NCBI RefSeq assembly: GCF_902167145.1
Contig: NC_050097.1
Span: 231,961,034 to 232,025,033, forward strand
Source: Zea mays
Taxonomy: Eukaryota > Streptophyta > Magnoliopsida > Poales > Poaceae
Reading direction: 5' to 3'
Length of the DNA stretch: 64,000 nucleotides
Numbering within the stretch: position 1 is the first letter of the stretch; every line of letters begins with the position of its first letter. Below the pieces are notes generated by a model. It was not told the origin of the DNA and searched no databases. It was given only the letters and a program-made list of their open reading frames with translations. Both the position numbers and the translations under genes were made by a program. Shown here in pieces: positions 31,394 through 42,620 of the stretch.

Positions 31394-34300
31394 ATGGCTG
31401 AAGATCGTGCATGGATGTACAATGGCTGGAGTAGAAATGGACGTCATTCTGATGAATGGATAACCAAGACCAAAGATTTTGTGGACCACGTATTCTCCTT
31501 GTCCTTAACCGGCACTATCAGATGCCCTTGTAGGCGGCACGAAAACAGTATATTTCTTAATAAGGAAAGAGTTAGCCTAGATCTTTGTCAGTTTGGATTT
31601 ATGCCCGGATATGAGGTGTGGGAACATCATGGTGAGGTAGTACCCAACAGGAATGTAGAAGAGGAGGAGAACAATGATTGGGCTGGCGATGATGCGATGC
31701 ATGAGATGCTAGATTCGCTACGTCCAGAATTCAACCTAAGCTCCGAGGATCCTGCCACACCAGATGTTTCCAGATTTTTTAAACTACTAAAAGACTCTGA
31801 AGAGTCGTTGCATGAACACACAGATGTGAGTATACTCGCTTTTGTGACTCGACTCATGTCCATTAAGTCCAAGTACTTTTTATCGAACAATTGTTACAAT
31901 GAGATTTTAAAGTTATTAGGAGATGTGCCCCCAAAGCCTAATAAGTTGCCTAAAGACATGTACCAATCAAAGACAATTATCAAAGGTCTCGGTATGGATT
32001 ATGAGAAGATTGATGTGTGCAAAAATAATTGTATGCTTTTCACGAATGAGCATGCGGAAGAGAAAAAATGTCTGAAATGTGGACAATCTAGATTTGTGGA
32101 AGTTGTTAATGATGAGGGTGAGAAGGTGATGACAGATGTTGCACATAAGCAGCTCCGCTACTTGCCACTAACTCCTCGAGTGAAACGGATGTTTCTATCT
32201 AAAAAAACCGCTATGCACATGCGATGGCACAAAGAAGGTGTCCGTGATAACGATGACCTAATCGTGCACCCTTCAGATGGGGATGCATGGAAGGCTCTCG
32301 ACACGTTTGATCCTGAGTTTGCAGCTGATCCGAGGAATGTTCGAATCGGCCTCGCGACCGATGGCTTCACACCTTTTGGTCAAATGGCATCATCATACTC
32401 ATGTTGGCCCGTCTTTGTTATTCCATACAACCTTCCACCTTCTCTTTGTATGAAATATGAATTTATATTTCTTTGCTTAATCATTCCTGGCCCAGACTAT
32501 CCTGGAAAGAACCTCAATGTCATGTTAAAACCCTTGATTGAAGAGTTGAAGGAGCTTTGGAAAGGTGTTGAAGCATACGATGTTTTTACAAAACAGATAT
32601 TCAAACTTCGAGTTGCGTATTTGTGGTCGGTGCATGACTTCATGGCGTATGCTATTTTTACCGGTTGGAGTACACATGGTAGATTGACATGTCCATATTG
32701 CGGTTCAGATACAGATTGCTTCCGTCTTGCTCATGGTGGAAAGATCACTTACTTCGATTGTCATCGACGCTGGTTGCCCAGGAAACACCCCTTCAGGAGC
32801 GATAAGAAAAACTTTATAAAGAACACTGTGGTCACCAAAGGTCCGCCTAAACGTCTTAACGCGGCAGAAATATATGCTCAACTGAACAACCTTGTCCTAA
32901 ATGAAAAGGGGGACAAGTACGAAGGATTCGGAGTGGACCACAACTGGACACATATATGTGGTCTCTAGGAGCTCCCTTATATGTCGTCATTGATTCTTGT
33001 GCACAACATTGATGTCATGCACCAAGAAAGTAATGTTGCTGAAGCCCTCATACACACCTGCATGCATTTTGAAAAAACAAAGGACAATCTGAAAGCTCGA
33101 AGAGATCTAGCAATGCTTTGTGACCAACCAACCCAAGTGCTCAATGACAACGGTAAGCCGCCACGTGCCTTGTTCTGTCTTACCTCTAAAGACAAGATCG
33201 AGGTAATGAGATGGATGAAAAAAATAAATTTCCTGATGGTTATGCTGCGGGCTTGAAAAGATCTGTGAATTTGAAAACGGGAAAACTAACTGGGTTAAAG
33301 AGCCATGACTTCCATATATTAATGGAGAGGATTATCCCTGTCATGTTTCGTGGTTATATGCCCGACGCCATGTGGCAAGCAATAGCTGAGCTAAGTTATT
33401 TCTACAGGCAGATCTGTGCCAAAGAAATAAGTAAAAATATGATGGAGAAGTTGGAGAAACAAATACTAGTGTTGTTATGCAAGCTAGAAAAAATATTCCC
33501 ACCTGGATTCTTCAATCCGATGGAGCATCTACTTATTCACATTCCATATGAGGCAAAGGTTGGTGGACCTGTACAATATAGGTGGATGTATCACATTGAA
33601 CGTGCACTAAAAAACCTGTGAGGCATGGTTCGAAATAAGGCTAGAGTAGAAGGATGCATCGCTGAAGCTTTTTTGCTAAAGGAGGTTTCATACTTCACGA
33701 GTGTGTATTTCGCAGAGGAACATAATGTCTATGCTGCTACCATGCGATACAATGTCGATGAGGAACCTCCTGTCAGTGATCTCAACATTTTCCAATGGAG
33801 AGGCACAAGTACTAGTAAGGGCACGTTCTACCACCTTAGCATGGATGAAAGAATGTCCGCATTGCTATACATGTACTCTAATATGGAAGAGATGGAGCCA
33901 TATTTCATGTAAGTCTTTATTTTACCCCTTAATTTCTTTACCAAAGGAGCCATATTTAATTACTTATTTGTCGTACAGTAAGTTCGACGAGGAAAATTGG
34001 ACTTATTCCCATCAGCCTACAAGCAAACAACTAGATACTATGCGACGACATGGGAGGCAAGGAAGACCTAATTTTGTTGACTGGTTTCGCGAGCATGTAA
34101 ACTCTTTATATTCCTTACTTTCATGTCATTTAGCCTTTTACGCGAGGTAGTCATTTTAACTGTATATTATTTGCAGTGCACAAAGACTCCTAACATACAC
34201 GAGGACTTGAGACAGCTATCTTATGGGACGGTCACTTGCAGAACATTTGGTCGATACGATGTGAATGACTTTCGTTTTCGTTCAGACCAATTTGAAAAGT

Positions 34301-34497
34301 CTCGTCCTCGTGCAGCCACATGTAACACTGGAGTTCTGACTAGGGCACTCGATGCACTCGGCAGAGAAACTAATTATTATGGCATCATTCAAAACATCCT
34401 AGAGTTTAATTTTGCAAGGAACAAACCTTTGAAATCAGTATTCTTTCTATGTGATTGGTTTGACAGCACTAATGGGATTAGACAAAGTCAATATGGT
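31394..34497 (+). pseudogene. TNP2-like CACTA transposase, 5' part, interrupted by Gypsy B
   Basis: The frame starts MAEDRAWMYNGWSRNGRHSDEW, the transposase-associated N-terminal domain. It continues through a cysteine cluster (CKNNC ... CLKCGQ, about 32015-32085) and the Transposase_21 core (ATDGFTPFGQMASSYSCWPV, NLPPSLCMK, GPDYPGKNLNVML). DUF4218-type sequence follows (FHILMERIIPVMFRGYMPDAMW). A Trp codon has become TAG at 32966-32968, a frameshift lies near 33230, and an Arg codon is TGA at 33619. Later exons (from about 33979 and 34177) reach CDWFDSTNGIRQSQYG, where Gypsy B interrupts the gene. The protein would bind and cleave the ends of the element. Confidence 0.9.
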
Positions 34498-36066
34498 TGT
34501 CGGCGTTTCGAGACCGGGGGGTCCCTGGGCCGACGAGTGAATGTCGCCGCGTGCCCCAGCCCAGATGGGTCGAGCGCGAGGGCGAGCACGAAGGGGGGAG
34601 AGCGAGGCGGCCGGAGACCGGCGTGTGAGAGGTGGGAATCCCGCGGCCTTCGTGTTCGTCCCACGCTCAGGTCGGGTGCGCTTGCAGTAGGGGGTTACAA
34701 GCATCCACGCGGGAGAGGGAGCGAGCGGCCCCAAGCGAGCGCCTGTCTCGTCCTCGTCCCCGCGCGGCCAACCCTCTCTAAGAGGGCCCTGGTCCTTCCT
34801 TTTATAGGCGTAAGGAGAGGATCTAGGTGTACAATGGGGGTGTAGCAGAGTACTACGTGTCTAGCGGAGGAGAGCTAGCGCCCTAAGTACATGCCGTTGT
34901 GGCAGCCGGAGAGATTTTGGCACCCAGCTGGTGTGATGTCGTGGCCGTCGGAGGAGCGATGGAGCCTGGCGGAGGGACAACTGTCGGAGCGGTTGAGTCC
35001 TTGCTGACGTCCTCTTGCTTCCGTAAGGGGGCTGAGAGCCGCCGTCGTCACAGAGTATGCGGGGCGCCATCATTGCCTATCTGGCGGAGCGAGCCAGATG
35101 GGACACCGGTCTTGTTTCCTGCGGCCCGAGTCAGCTCGGGGTAGGGCGATGATGGCGCCTCCTGTTGACGTGGCTGGTCTGCGCCCTAGGTTGGGCGATG
35201 TGGACGCTCCTCCGAAGCCGAGGTCAAGTCTGTCTTCCGTGGCCGAGGTCGAGTCCGAGCCCCTGGGTCGGGCGAGGCGGAGGCCGTCGGCTGAGGCCAG
35301 GGCGGAGTCCGAGTCCGAGCCCTGGGTCGGGCGGAGCGGAGTTCGTCGTCTTCTGGGGCTGAGCCCGAGTCCGAGTCCTGGGTTGGGCGGAGCGGAGTTC
35401 GCCGTCTTCCGGGACTTAGCCCGAGTTCAAGCCCTGGGTCGGGCGGAGCGGAGTTCGCCGTCTTCCGGGACTTAGCCCGAGTCCGAGCCCTGGGTCGGGC
35501 GGAGCGGAGTTCGCCGTCTTCTGGGACTTAGCCCGAGTCCGAGCCCTGGGTCGGGCGGAGCGGAGCTTCCTATGATGCCTTCGGCAGGGCCTGACTGCCT
35601 ATCAGTTTCACTCTGTCAAGTGGCACCGCAGTCGGAGTGGCGCAGGCGGCGCTGTCCTTCTGTCAGGCCGGTCAGTGGAGCGGCGAAGTGACGGCGGTCA
35701 CTTCGGCTCTGCCGGCTGGGGGGCGTGCGTCAGGATAAAGGTGTCAGGCCACCTTTGCATTAAATGCTCCTGCGATTTGGTCGGTTGGTGCGGCGATTTG
35801 GTCAGGGTTGCTTCTTAGCGAAGGCAGGGCCTCAGGCGAGCCGGAAATATGTTCGCCGTTGGAGGGGGGCCTCGGGCGAGACGGAAATCCTTCGGGGTCG
35901 GCTGCCCTTGTCCGAGGCTAGGCTCGGGCGAGGTGTGATCGAGTCGCTCGAATGGACTGATCCCTGACTTAGTCGCACCCATCAGGCCTTTGCAGCTTTA
36001 TGCTGATGGGGGTTACCAACTGAGAATTAGGAGCCTTGAGGGTACCCCTAATTATGGTCCCCGACA
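34498..36066 (-). repeat. 3' LTR of Gypsy B
   Basis: 1569 bp. It includes a tandem array (about 35330-35575) of a 56-bp unit built on CGGGCGGAGCGGAGTTCG, five copies here. The partner LTR has six, which accounts for the whole 56-bp length difference. Confidence 0.93.
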
Positions 36067-36085
36067 GTAGCCCTCGAGCCTCGAA
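36067..36085 (-). other. Polypurine tract of Gypsy B
   Basis: On the minus strand GAGGCTCGAGGGCTAC abuts the 3' LTR, the expected position for plus-strand priming. Gypsy A has a near match at the same place. Confidence 0.65.
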
Positions 36086-38759
36086 AGGAGTGTTAGCACT
36101 CGCTTGGAGGCTTTCGTCGCACTTTTTTGCAAGGGGACCAGCCTTTCTCGGTTGCATTTTGTTCCGGTGGGTGCGCGCGAGCGCACCCGCCGGGTGTAGC
36201 CCCCGAGGCCTCGGAGGAGTGGTTTTACTCCTTCGAGGTCTTAATGCCTTGTGTAATGCTTCGGCTGGTCTGGTTGTTCCCTCATGCGAGCTGGCCGTAG
36301 CCCGGGTGTACGGTCGGGTCCCAAGTTCTCGGACTGGTATGTTGACGCTGTCAACGGTTCGCCCGGAGCCGGGTTTGCGAGAGCAGCCCCCGAGCCTCTG
36401 CACAGGGCGAGAGGGCGATCAGGGACAGACTCGGCTTTTTTACATACGCCCCTGCGTCGCCTTTCCGCAAGGAGGAGGGGGGAAAGCGCCATGTTGCCCT
36501 CGATGGGCGCCGAACATGGTGTCTCCGGTGAGCTGCAAGCGGGTAATCCGAGTGGACGTCCGTGCCCCGTTCGTTAGGGGTCGGCTAGGGGCCAAGAGGC
36601 ACGCCCAAAAGTACCTGCGGGTGATCTGCCGGACCCGGTCCCCTGGCGACGGGGTCCGAGGGCTCGATGCCTCCCTCTGATGGGATTCCGTTACAAGATC
36701 GCTCCCGCTGGTCTCGGAAATGTCCTAGGGTACCTCGGGAGCGCAGCCCGAGCCTTGGTTATGTATCGAACGTACCCATGGTCATCCCTCGCTCGGCGTC
36801 TGAGGCGGCTGTGAACCCTTCGGGGGCCAGCCTTCAAACCCCTGATCAGTAATGGGCGCGGAGCCCGAGTAGCCTGAGGCGGCCGTGGAACCCTTCCGAG
36901 GGGCCGACCTTCGAACCTCTGACCAGTAGTGGGTGTAGGGCCCACGCGATCTGAGGCGGCTGTCGAACCCTTCCGGGGGGCCAGCCTTCGAACCTCTGAT
37001 CAGTAGGGTGGCTCGGAGCCTGGTTCCTTCACAGGGAAGGATCCTTTTCGGGGTATCCCCCTTTCCCGGTCCCTGTTGCAAGAGAGAGAAAGAGGAAAAA
37101 AGGAAAAGGATACGAAATCGAACGACGCGGCGTACCTGTTTTGGCGCGGTTATTACGGCGAAGGCGAAGCGCCGCCTGCTTCTCCTGCCAGAGGCGCCGC
37201 CTGTCCCGCCGCGGAGTTAATGCGACGAGGCGAGTGGTTGGCGGGGCAGCCGTTGCGCGTGCGCGAGCCGTTCGAGGAACGGAACACGGGCGCGTTGTCT
37301 TTACGCCGTGAGAGAGGGTTCTCTCGCTGCCCCCGGATGGGACGTGAGCTTGGCTGACGACGTGACCGCTGCTCCCGCCCGCCTGCCACCACCATTACTG
37401 CCGGCCCATTTTTGGCCGCACTGACCGCCGCGCCAGGCTGGCGCTGCTGGGTCGTGCACTGGGTCGCCTCGAGTCGCGGTATTGGTTCCGCAATCGAGGA
37501 GGCGTGGTGGTGGCGCAAGTGGCGGTGCGGTTGCATGCACGAAGCGTTCGGCGCGCCGGTTGCATGACACGTGGGCCTGGGCTTCCATGCTGGGCGTGTT
37601 GGGAGTCAGAGAAGCGCGCCCACTTGGCGTGGTTGCATGCCGCCTTCATGGCTGCCCGCCCCTTTCGCCCGTTGGTCTGGGCAAAAGTGGAGGGTCACTT
37701 GTAACCGCTGGGCGGTTGTGCGCACCATGCACGGCGGTTTGGCTCCTTCTGCTCTGAGCCGGCTTGCATGACATGTGGGACCCAGCCCCCGCGCCACAGG
37801 GGAGGGCCTTGGAGCGTGTTGGAGAAGACTCAGCCCGTGACGGCTGGGAACGCAAGTAGGGATAGTCGCCTTTAAAAGGACGGTGATCCCCTTGGACGGC
37901 GACCATGTCTTCGCGCTCCCTTATGCATCGTGTCTTTCCACCTTCCAAGCCCCCGGATGGGGGATACCCGCCGTCTTTCCGCCTCATCGTTGGAGGAACG
38001 CAACTCCGCGGGAGTTGGTACCTTTCAGCCATCGTTCGGCTTCAAGGATTTTCATCATGCAGCCCGGCTGCACCCCTCAGCCGGTGGTCACCCAAGATGG
38101 TGACCTCCAGCTTGATGGTGGGGGAAAGCGAGCCGGGCTGCGGCCTCTGCCCCTCCCTCAACCTCAAGGATTTTCATCACCAGGGCTGGGGAGGGGAGTG
38201 TGCTGAGTTGGGGTCGGCCCCTGCGTGGGCGGTGGCCCGCTCCTTCACTCAGTGATCGGAGGGAAGGGCGGTCGTCGTCCGTGGCGCCGACAGCTGCACC
38301 GTGCCTGGCTCTCGGACACGAGTGGCTTCGGAGCCGCTCGCGGCGCCGGCGTCTGCCACGGCAGCTGGAAGAGGTTCTTCCGCCGACGAGATAGCCAGGG
38401 CCGCCCACGGACCGACCTCCAACTCTACGGCCTTCTGCCCGTCCTTGCCTCACGAGTTTGGGCATGGGCGGGGGCCTCTTGGCAGCAGCATCCGCCCTGA
38501 GGTCAGTGCTGCCGCTGTTCGGCCCCCCGGAGCAGAAGTCGTCGTCGTCACTGCTGCTGGAGCGGGCGACGGCGCGCCGTTCGTCGGTCTTCTGTTGCTC
38601 CGCAGGCCCTCCCCCATCGAGTGGGGTTGTTCGTACCTGCGGAGGGGAACAAGAGTTCCATTTGTAATGGCACTTTGAATGCCAGTGTTTTTGTTCATCG
38701 TGGCTGTCGAGGCCTGAACATGTATGTAATTTTGGCACGGAGCCGTGTTTTTTCCTCAT
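36086..38759. other. Gypsy B 3' spacer, accessory gene lost
   Basis: 36086-37370 matches the part of Gypsy A next to its 3' LTR (17397-18720). After that the two diverge: where Gypsy A has the plus-strand accessory gene, Gypsy B has GC-rich sequence without a recognisable counterpart. The motif CAAGGATTTTCATCA is repeated near 38042 and 38161. No frame here is supported as coding. Confidence 0.55.
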
Positions 38760-38827
38760 TTTCGAGCACTAAGACTCGCCTGTTGGTTGTCTGAACCGCT
38801 TCACCTAGCGTGAGTCGCCTCGTGTCA

Positions 38828-39760
38828 AGGTGACGAGTGAGGTATCCGTATCCCGGAGGCGTAGGAGTCCCTCGGCTCGGTCGGCCTTGTTGTCTGAGGC
38901 TTCTCTAGCTTAGTTAAAGGGACCCCTTGGCCGCTCTTCGATGAGCCGAGGCCAGGGGCAGCGATATCAACATGAACAGGGGCAGAGTTGGCTCGAAAAG
39001 GAAACCTGGTTGGCCGGAGCCCAGCCGGGTCGTCCGTTAGCGGGACCGACGCCGGAGTTGACCAGCTGAGGCCTCGAGTCGGGCTGGCGCCCTTGGAAGA
39101 TGGTTGGCCGAGGCCCCGGGGTGACCGGCCGAGCCGCCTGCTCGGGCCGGATTCCCGGAGAAGACCCTGGCAGCGATTGCCCGGGTGTGGCGATGACGTC
39201 GTCCTTTAGAGCGGAGATCCTTGGACCGCGTCGCCGTCTGAGGCTAGGTCGGACCTCGCCGAAGGTGTCGTCGATGCCGAGGGTGCTGCTGCCCCCTTCC
39301 AGCGTCAAGACCCGAGCCTGTAGGATCAGATTGTCTTGTAGCGTGTGCCTCCTGCGGCCGCCGAGGCCAGAACACACACCCTCGCTGTGTTGTAAAGCTG
39401 CGTCTCTTTTCCTCTTGTTTCGAGTATCTGGACTTTTTTGTCGGTAACAGGGATGTTTGTGCGAGCGAGAGTTGCTTCTCGAGGAAGGTGATGAGTGAGG
39501 TATCCGTATCCCGGAGGCGTAGGAGTCCCTCGGCTCGGTCGGCCTTGCCGCTTACGCGCACTTTTACCCATCCATGAGGCTCTGTCACCGACTCAGTCGA
39601 GAAGGCTCGAAGGATCGCTTCGGCAGAAGAACTTCCGAACGTGAAGACTTGTTCGGTCCGCGGAATCACTTATCCGAACGTGAGTTACTTATCGCAGAAG
39701 GTGATGAGTGAGGTATCCGTATCCCGGAGGCGTAGGAGTCCCTCGGCTCGGTCAGCCTTG
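38828..39760. repeat. Three copies of a conserved 60-bp core in Gypsy B
   Basis: The core GTGAGGTATCCGTATCCCGG followed by AGGCGTAGGAGTCCCTCGG occurs at about 38828-38889, 39487-39547 and 39699-39760. It is nearly invariant while the sequence between copies differs. Two more copies lie in Gypsy A (22536 and 22738), also just 3' of integrase. Confidence 0.85.
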
Positions 39761-39989
39761 GCTGCTTACGTGTACTCCATTGTTTTCAGGATCCACTTTT
39801 CGAAGTAGTCAGAAAGCACGAAAGATATTCTGGCAGAAGAGATCTTTTTTTGAGGAAAATTTCAACGCAGAGGGGGTTCCCCCCTTTTAGCCCCCGAGGG
39901 AGGGTCAGGCTTTGTCGAGGCGAGGCTGACCCTTCCTTGATGACTAAACTTTGCGTGGGTGCGAGGTATATGAACAACTTGAAAACATG

Positions 39990-42620
39990 TTAAGGGTAGA
40001 AGCGACGTAGTTGTTGGATGTTCCAAGCGTTGCCGTAGACCTCGCCTTGACTGTTGGCCAGCTTGTACGTTCCGGGCTTCAGAACCTTGGCGATGACGAA
40101 CGGTCCCTCCCAGGGGGGCGTGAGCTTGTGCCTCCCTCGGGCGTCTTGTCGCAGCCGAAGCACCAGGTCGCCCACCTGGAGGTCTCGGGACCGGACCCCT
40201 CGGGCGTGGTAGCGTCGTAGGGACTGCTGGTACCGCGCCGAGTGTAGTAAGGCCTTGTCCCGAGCCTCTTCCAGCTGGTCCAGCGAGTCTTCTCGGCTAG
40301 CTTGGTTGCTTTGATCGCTGTAGGCCCTCGTCCTCGGGGAGCCGTATTCCAGGTCTGTGGGCAAGACAGCCTCGGCCCCGTAGACTAGGAAGAACGGCGT
40401 GAAACCCGTGGCTCGGCTCGGCGTTGTCCTCAGGCTCCAGACCACCGAGGGGAGTTCCTTCATCCATCGCTTGCCGAACTTGTTGAGGTCGTTGTAAATC
40501 CGAGGCTTGAGCCCTTGTAGAATCATGCCGTTGGCACTCTCTACTTGCCCATTTGACATGGGATGAGCCACGACGGCCCAGTCCACCCGGATGTGGTGAT
40601 CCTCGCAGAAGTCCAAGAACTTTCTGTCGGTGAACTGGGTGCCGTTGTCGGTGATGATGGAGTTCGGGACCCCGAAGCGATGGATGATGTTGGTGAAGAA
40701 CGCCACCGCCTGCTCGGACCTGATGTTGTTCAGAGGTCGGACCTCGATCCACTTGGAGAATTTGTCGATGGCGACCAGCAGGTGCGTGTAGCCCCCGGGC
40801 GCCTTCTGCAAGGGGCCGACGAGGTCCAGACCCCACACAGCAAAGGGCCAGGTGATGGGTATCGTCTGCAGAGCTTGAGCGGGCAGGTGGGTCTGCTTCG
40901 CATAGAATTGACACCCTTCGCAGGTGCGGACAATTCTAGTGGCGTCGGCCACCGCCGTCGGCCAGTAGAAGCCTTGTCGGAAAGCATTCCCGACAAGGGC
41001 TCGAGGCGCTGCGTGATGGCCGCAAGCCCCCGAGTGTATCTCTCGCAGGAGTTCCTGACCCTCGGTGACGGAGATGCATGGCTGGAGGATGCCTGAGGGG
41101 CTACGGTGGTAGAGCTCCTTCTCATCGCCCAGCAAGACGAACGACTTGGCGCGCCGCGCCACCCGTCGAGCCTCGGCTCGGTCGAGGGGTAGCTCTCCTT
41201 GGTGGAGATATTGCAGGTACGGGGTCTGCCAGTTTCGATCAGGCGTGGCCCCGCTTCGCTCCTCCTCGATGCGCAGTGCCTCACCCTCGGGGGCCGAGGG
41301 TACCTCGGGCTGAACCGAGGTCGCCTCGGGCCGAGCTGAGGGTGCCTCGGGCCGGGCCGAGGGCACCTCAGGCTCGGGCGTGTCGTCGAGCTTGACGAAA
41401 GGTTGGTGCAGATCCCGGGAGAAGACGTCCGGGGGAACCGTTGTTCGCCCCGAGGCTATTTTAGCCAGTTCATCCGCAGTCTCGTTGTAGCGCCGAGCGA
41501 TGTGGTTGAGCTCGAGCCCGTAGAACTTGTCCTCCAAGCGCCGAACCTCATCGCAGTAGGCCTCCATCTTCGGGTCGCGGCAGTGGGAGTTCTTCATGAC
41601 TTGGTCGATGACGAGCTGCGAGTCACCACGGGCGTCGAGGCGCCGGACCCCTAGCTCGATGGCGATCCGCAACCCGTTGACCAGAGCCTCGTACTCAGCC
41701 ACATTGTTGGACGCCGGGAAATAGAGGCGTAGCGCATAGCGTAGGTGTTTCCCGAGGGGCGAGATGAAGAGCAGGCCTGCGCCGGCCCCCGTCTTCATCA
41801 ACGACCCGTCGAAAAACATGGTCCAGAGCTCCGGTTGGATCGGAGCCGTCGGTAATTGGGTGTCGACCCATTCGGCCACGAAGTCCGCCAAAACCTGGGA
41901 CTTGATGGCCTTCCGAGGGGCGAACGAGATTGTCTCGCCCATGATTTCCACCGCCCACTTTGCAATCCTACCCGAGGCCTCTCGGCACTGGATGATCTCC
42001 CCCAGGGGGAAGGATGACACCACAATTACCGGATGAGACTCGAAGTAGTGTCGCAACTTCCGCCGTGTCAGGATCACTGCATACAGCAACTTCTGAACTT
42101 GTGGGTAGCAGACCTTGGTTTCGGACAGTACCTCGCTGACGAAGTAAACTGGCCTCTGAACGGGCAATGCATGCCCCTCTTCTTGCCTCTCGACCACAAT
42201 CGCGGCGCTAACCACCTGAGTGGTCGTGGCGACGTAGACCAAGAGGGCTTCTCCGGCAGCTGGAGGCACCAAGATAGGCGCCTTTGTGAGGAGCGCCTTC
42301 AAGTTCCCGAGAGCTTCCTCGGCCTCGGGGGTCCAAGTGAAGCACTCAGCCTTCCTTAAGAGGCGGTACAGAGGTAGACCTCTTTCGCCGAGACGTGAGA
42401 TGAAACGGCTCAGAGCCGCGAGACATCCCATGACCCTCTGTATGCCTTTCAAGTCCTTGATGGGCCCCATGCTAGTGATGGCTGCGATCTTCTCCGGGTT
42501 GGCTTCGATGCCCCGCTCGGAGACGATGAACCCCAAGAGCATGCCTCGGGGCACCCCGAAGACACACTTTTCGGGGTTGAGCTTGACGCTTTTCGCCTCT
42601 TTGATGGACTTCGCCGCCAT
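39990..42620 (-). CDS. Gypsy B RNase H-RNase H-integrase frame lacking the RT core
   Basis: An intact 876-residue frame, part of the pol polyprotein. It opens in the RT thumb (KSVKLNPEKCVFGVPRGMLLGF) because the fingers and palm, including YVDD, are deleted. Next come the RT-linked RNase H (FTWTPEAEEALGNLKALL ... RRKLRHYFESHP), the archaeal-type RNase H (MFFDGSLMKTGAGAG ... ASNNVAEYEALVNGL), a linker with repeated SARPEAP-like units, the integrase zinc region (CGHHAAP ... CEGCQF), and a core with all three acidic residues (GLDLVGPL, TDNGTQF, NGQVESANG). The C-terminus LTPPWEGPFVIAKVLKPGTYKL matches chromo-less Tat integrases. The start given is an internal Met created near the deletion; in the parent element the protein continued from protease. 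Confidence 0.85.
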   Translation of the reverse strand: MAAKSIKEAKSVKLNPEKCVFGVPRGMLLGFIVSERGIEANPEKIAAITSMGPIKDLKGIQRVMGCLAALSRFISRLGERGLPLYRLLRKAECFTWTPEAEEALGNLKALLTKAPILVPPAAGEALLVYVATTTQVVSAAIVVERQEEGHALPVQRPVYFVSEVLSETKVCYPQVQKLLYAVILTRRKLRHYFESHPVIVVSSFPLGEIIQCREASGRIAKWAVEIMGETISFAPRKAIKSQVLADFVAEWVDTQLPTAPIQPELWTMFFDGSLMKTGAGAGLLFISPLGKHLRYALRLYFPASNNVAEYEALVNGLRIAIELGVRRLDARGDSQLVIDQVMKNSHCRDPKMEAYCDEVRRLEDKFYGLELNHIARRYNETADELAKIASGRTTVPPDVFSRDLHQPFVKLDDTPEPEVPSARPEAPSARPEATSVQPEVPSAPEGEALRIEEERSGATPDRNWQTPYLQYLHQGELPLDRAEARRVARRAKSFVLLGDEKELYHRSPSGILQPCISVTEGQELLREIHSGACGHHAAPRALVGNAFRQGFYWPTAVADATRIVRTCEGCQFYAKQTHLPAQALQTIPITWPFAVWGLDLVGPLQKAPGGYTHLLVAIDKFSKWIEVRPLNNIRSEQAVAFFTNIIHRFGVPNSIITDNGTQFTDRKFLDFCEDHHIRVDWAVVAHPMSNGQVESANGMILQGLKPRIYNDLNKFGKRWMKELPSVVWSLRTTPSRATGFTPFFLVYGAEAVLPTDLEYGSPRTRAYSDQSNQASREDSLDQLEEARDKALLHSARYQQSLRRYHARGVRSRDLQVGDLVLRLRQDARGRHKLTPPWEGPFVIAKVLKPGTYKLANSQGEVYGNAWNIQQLRRFYP

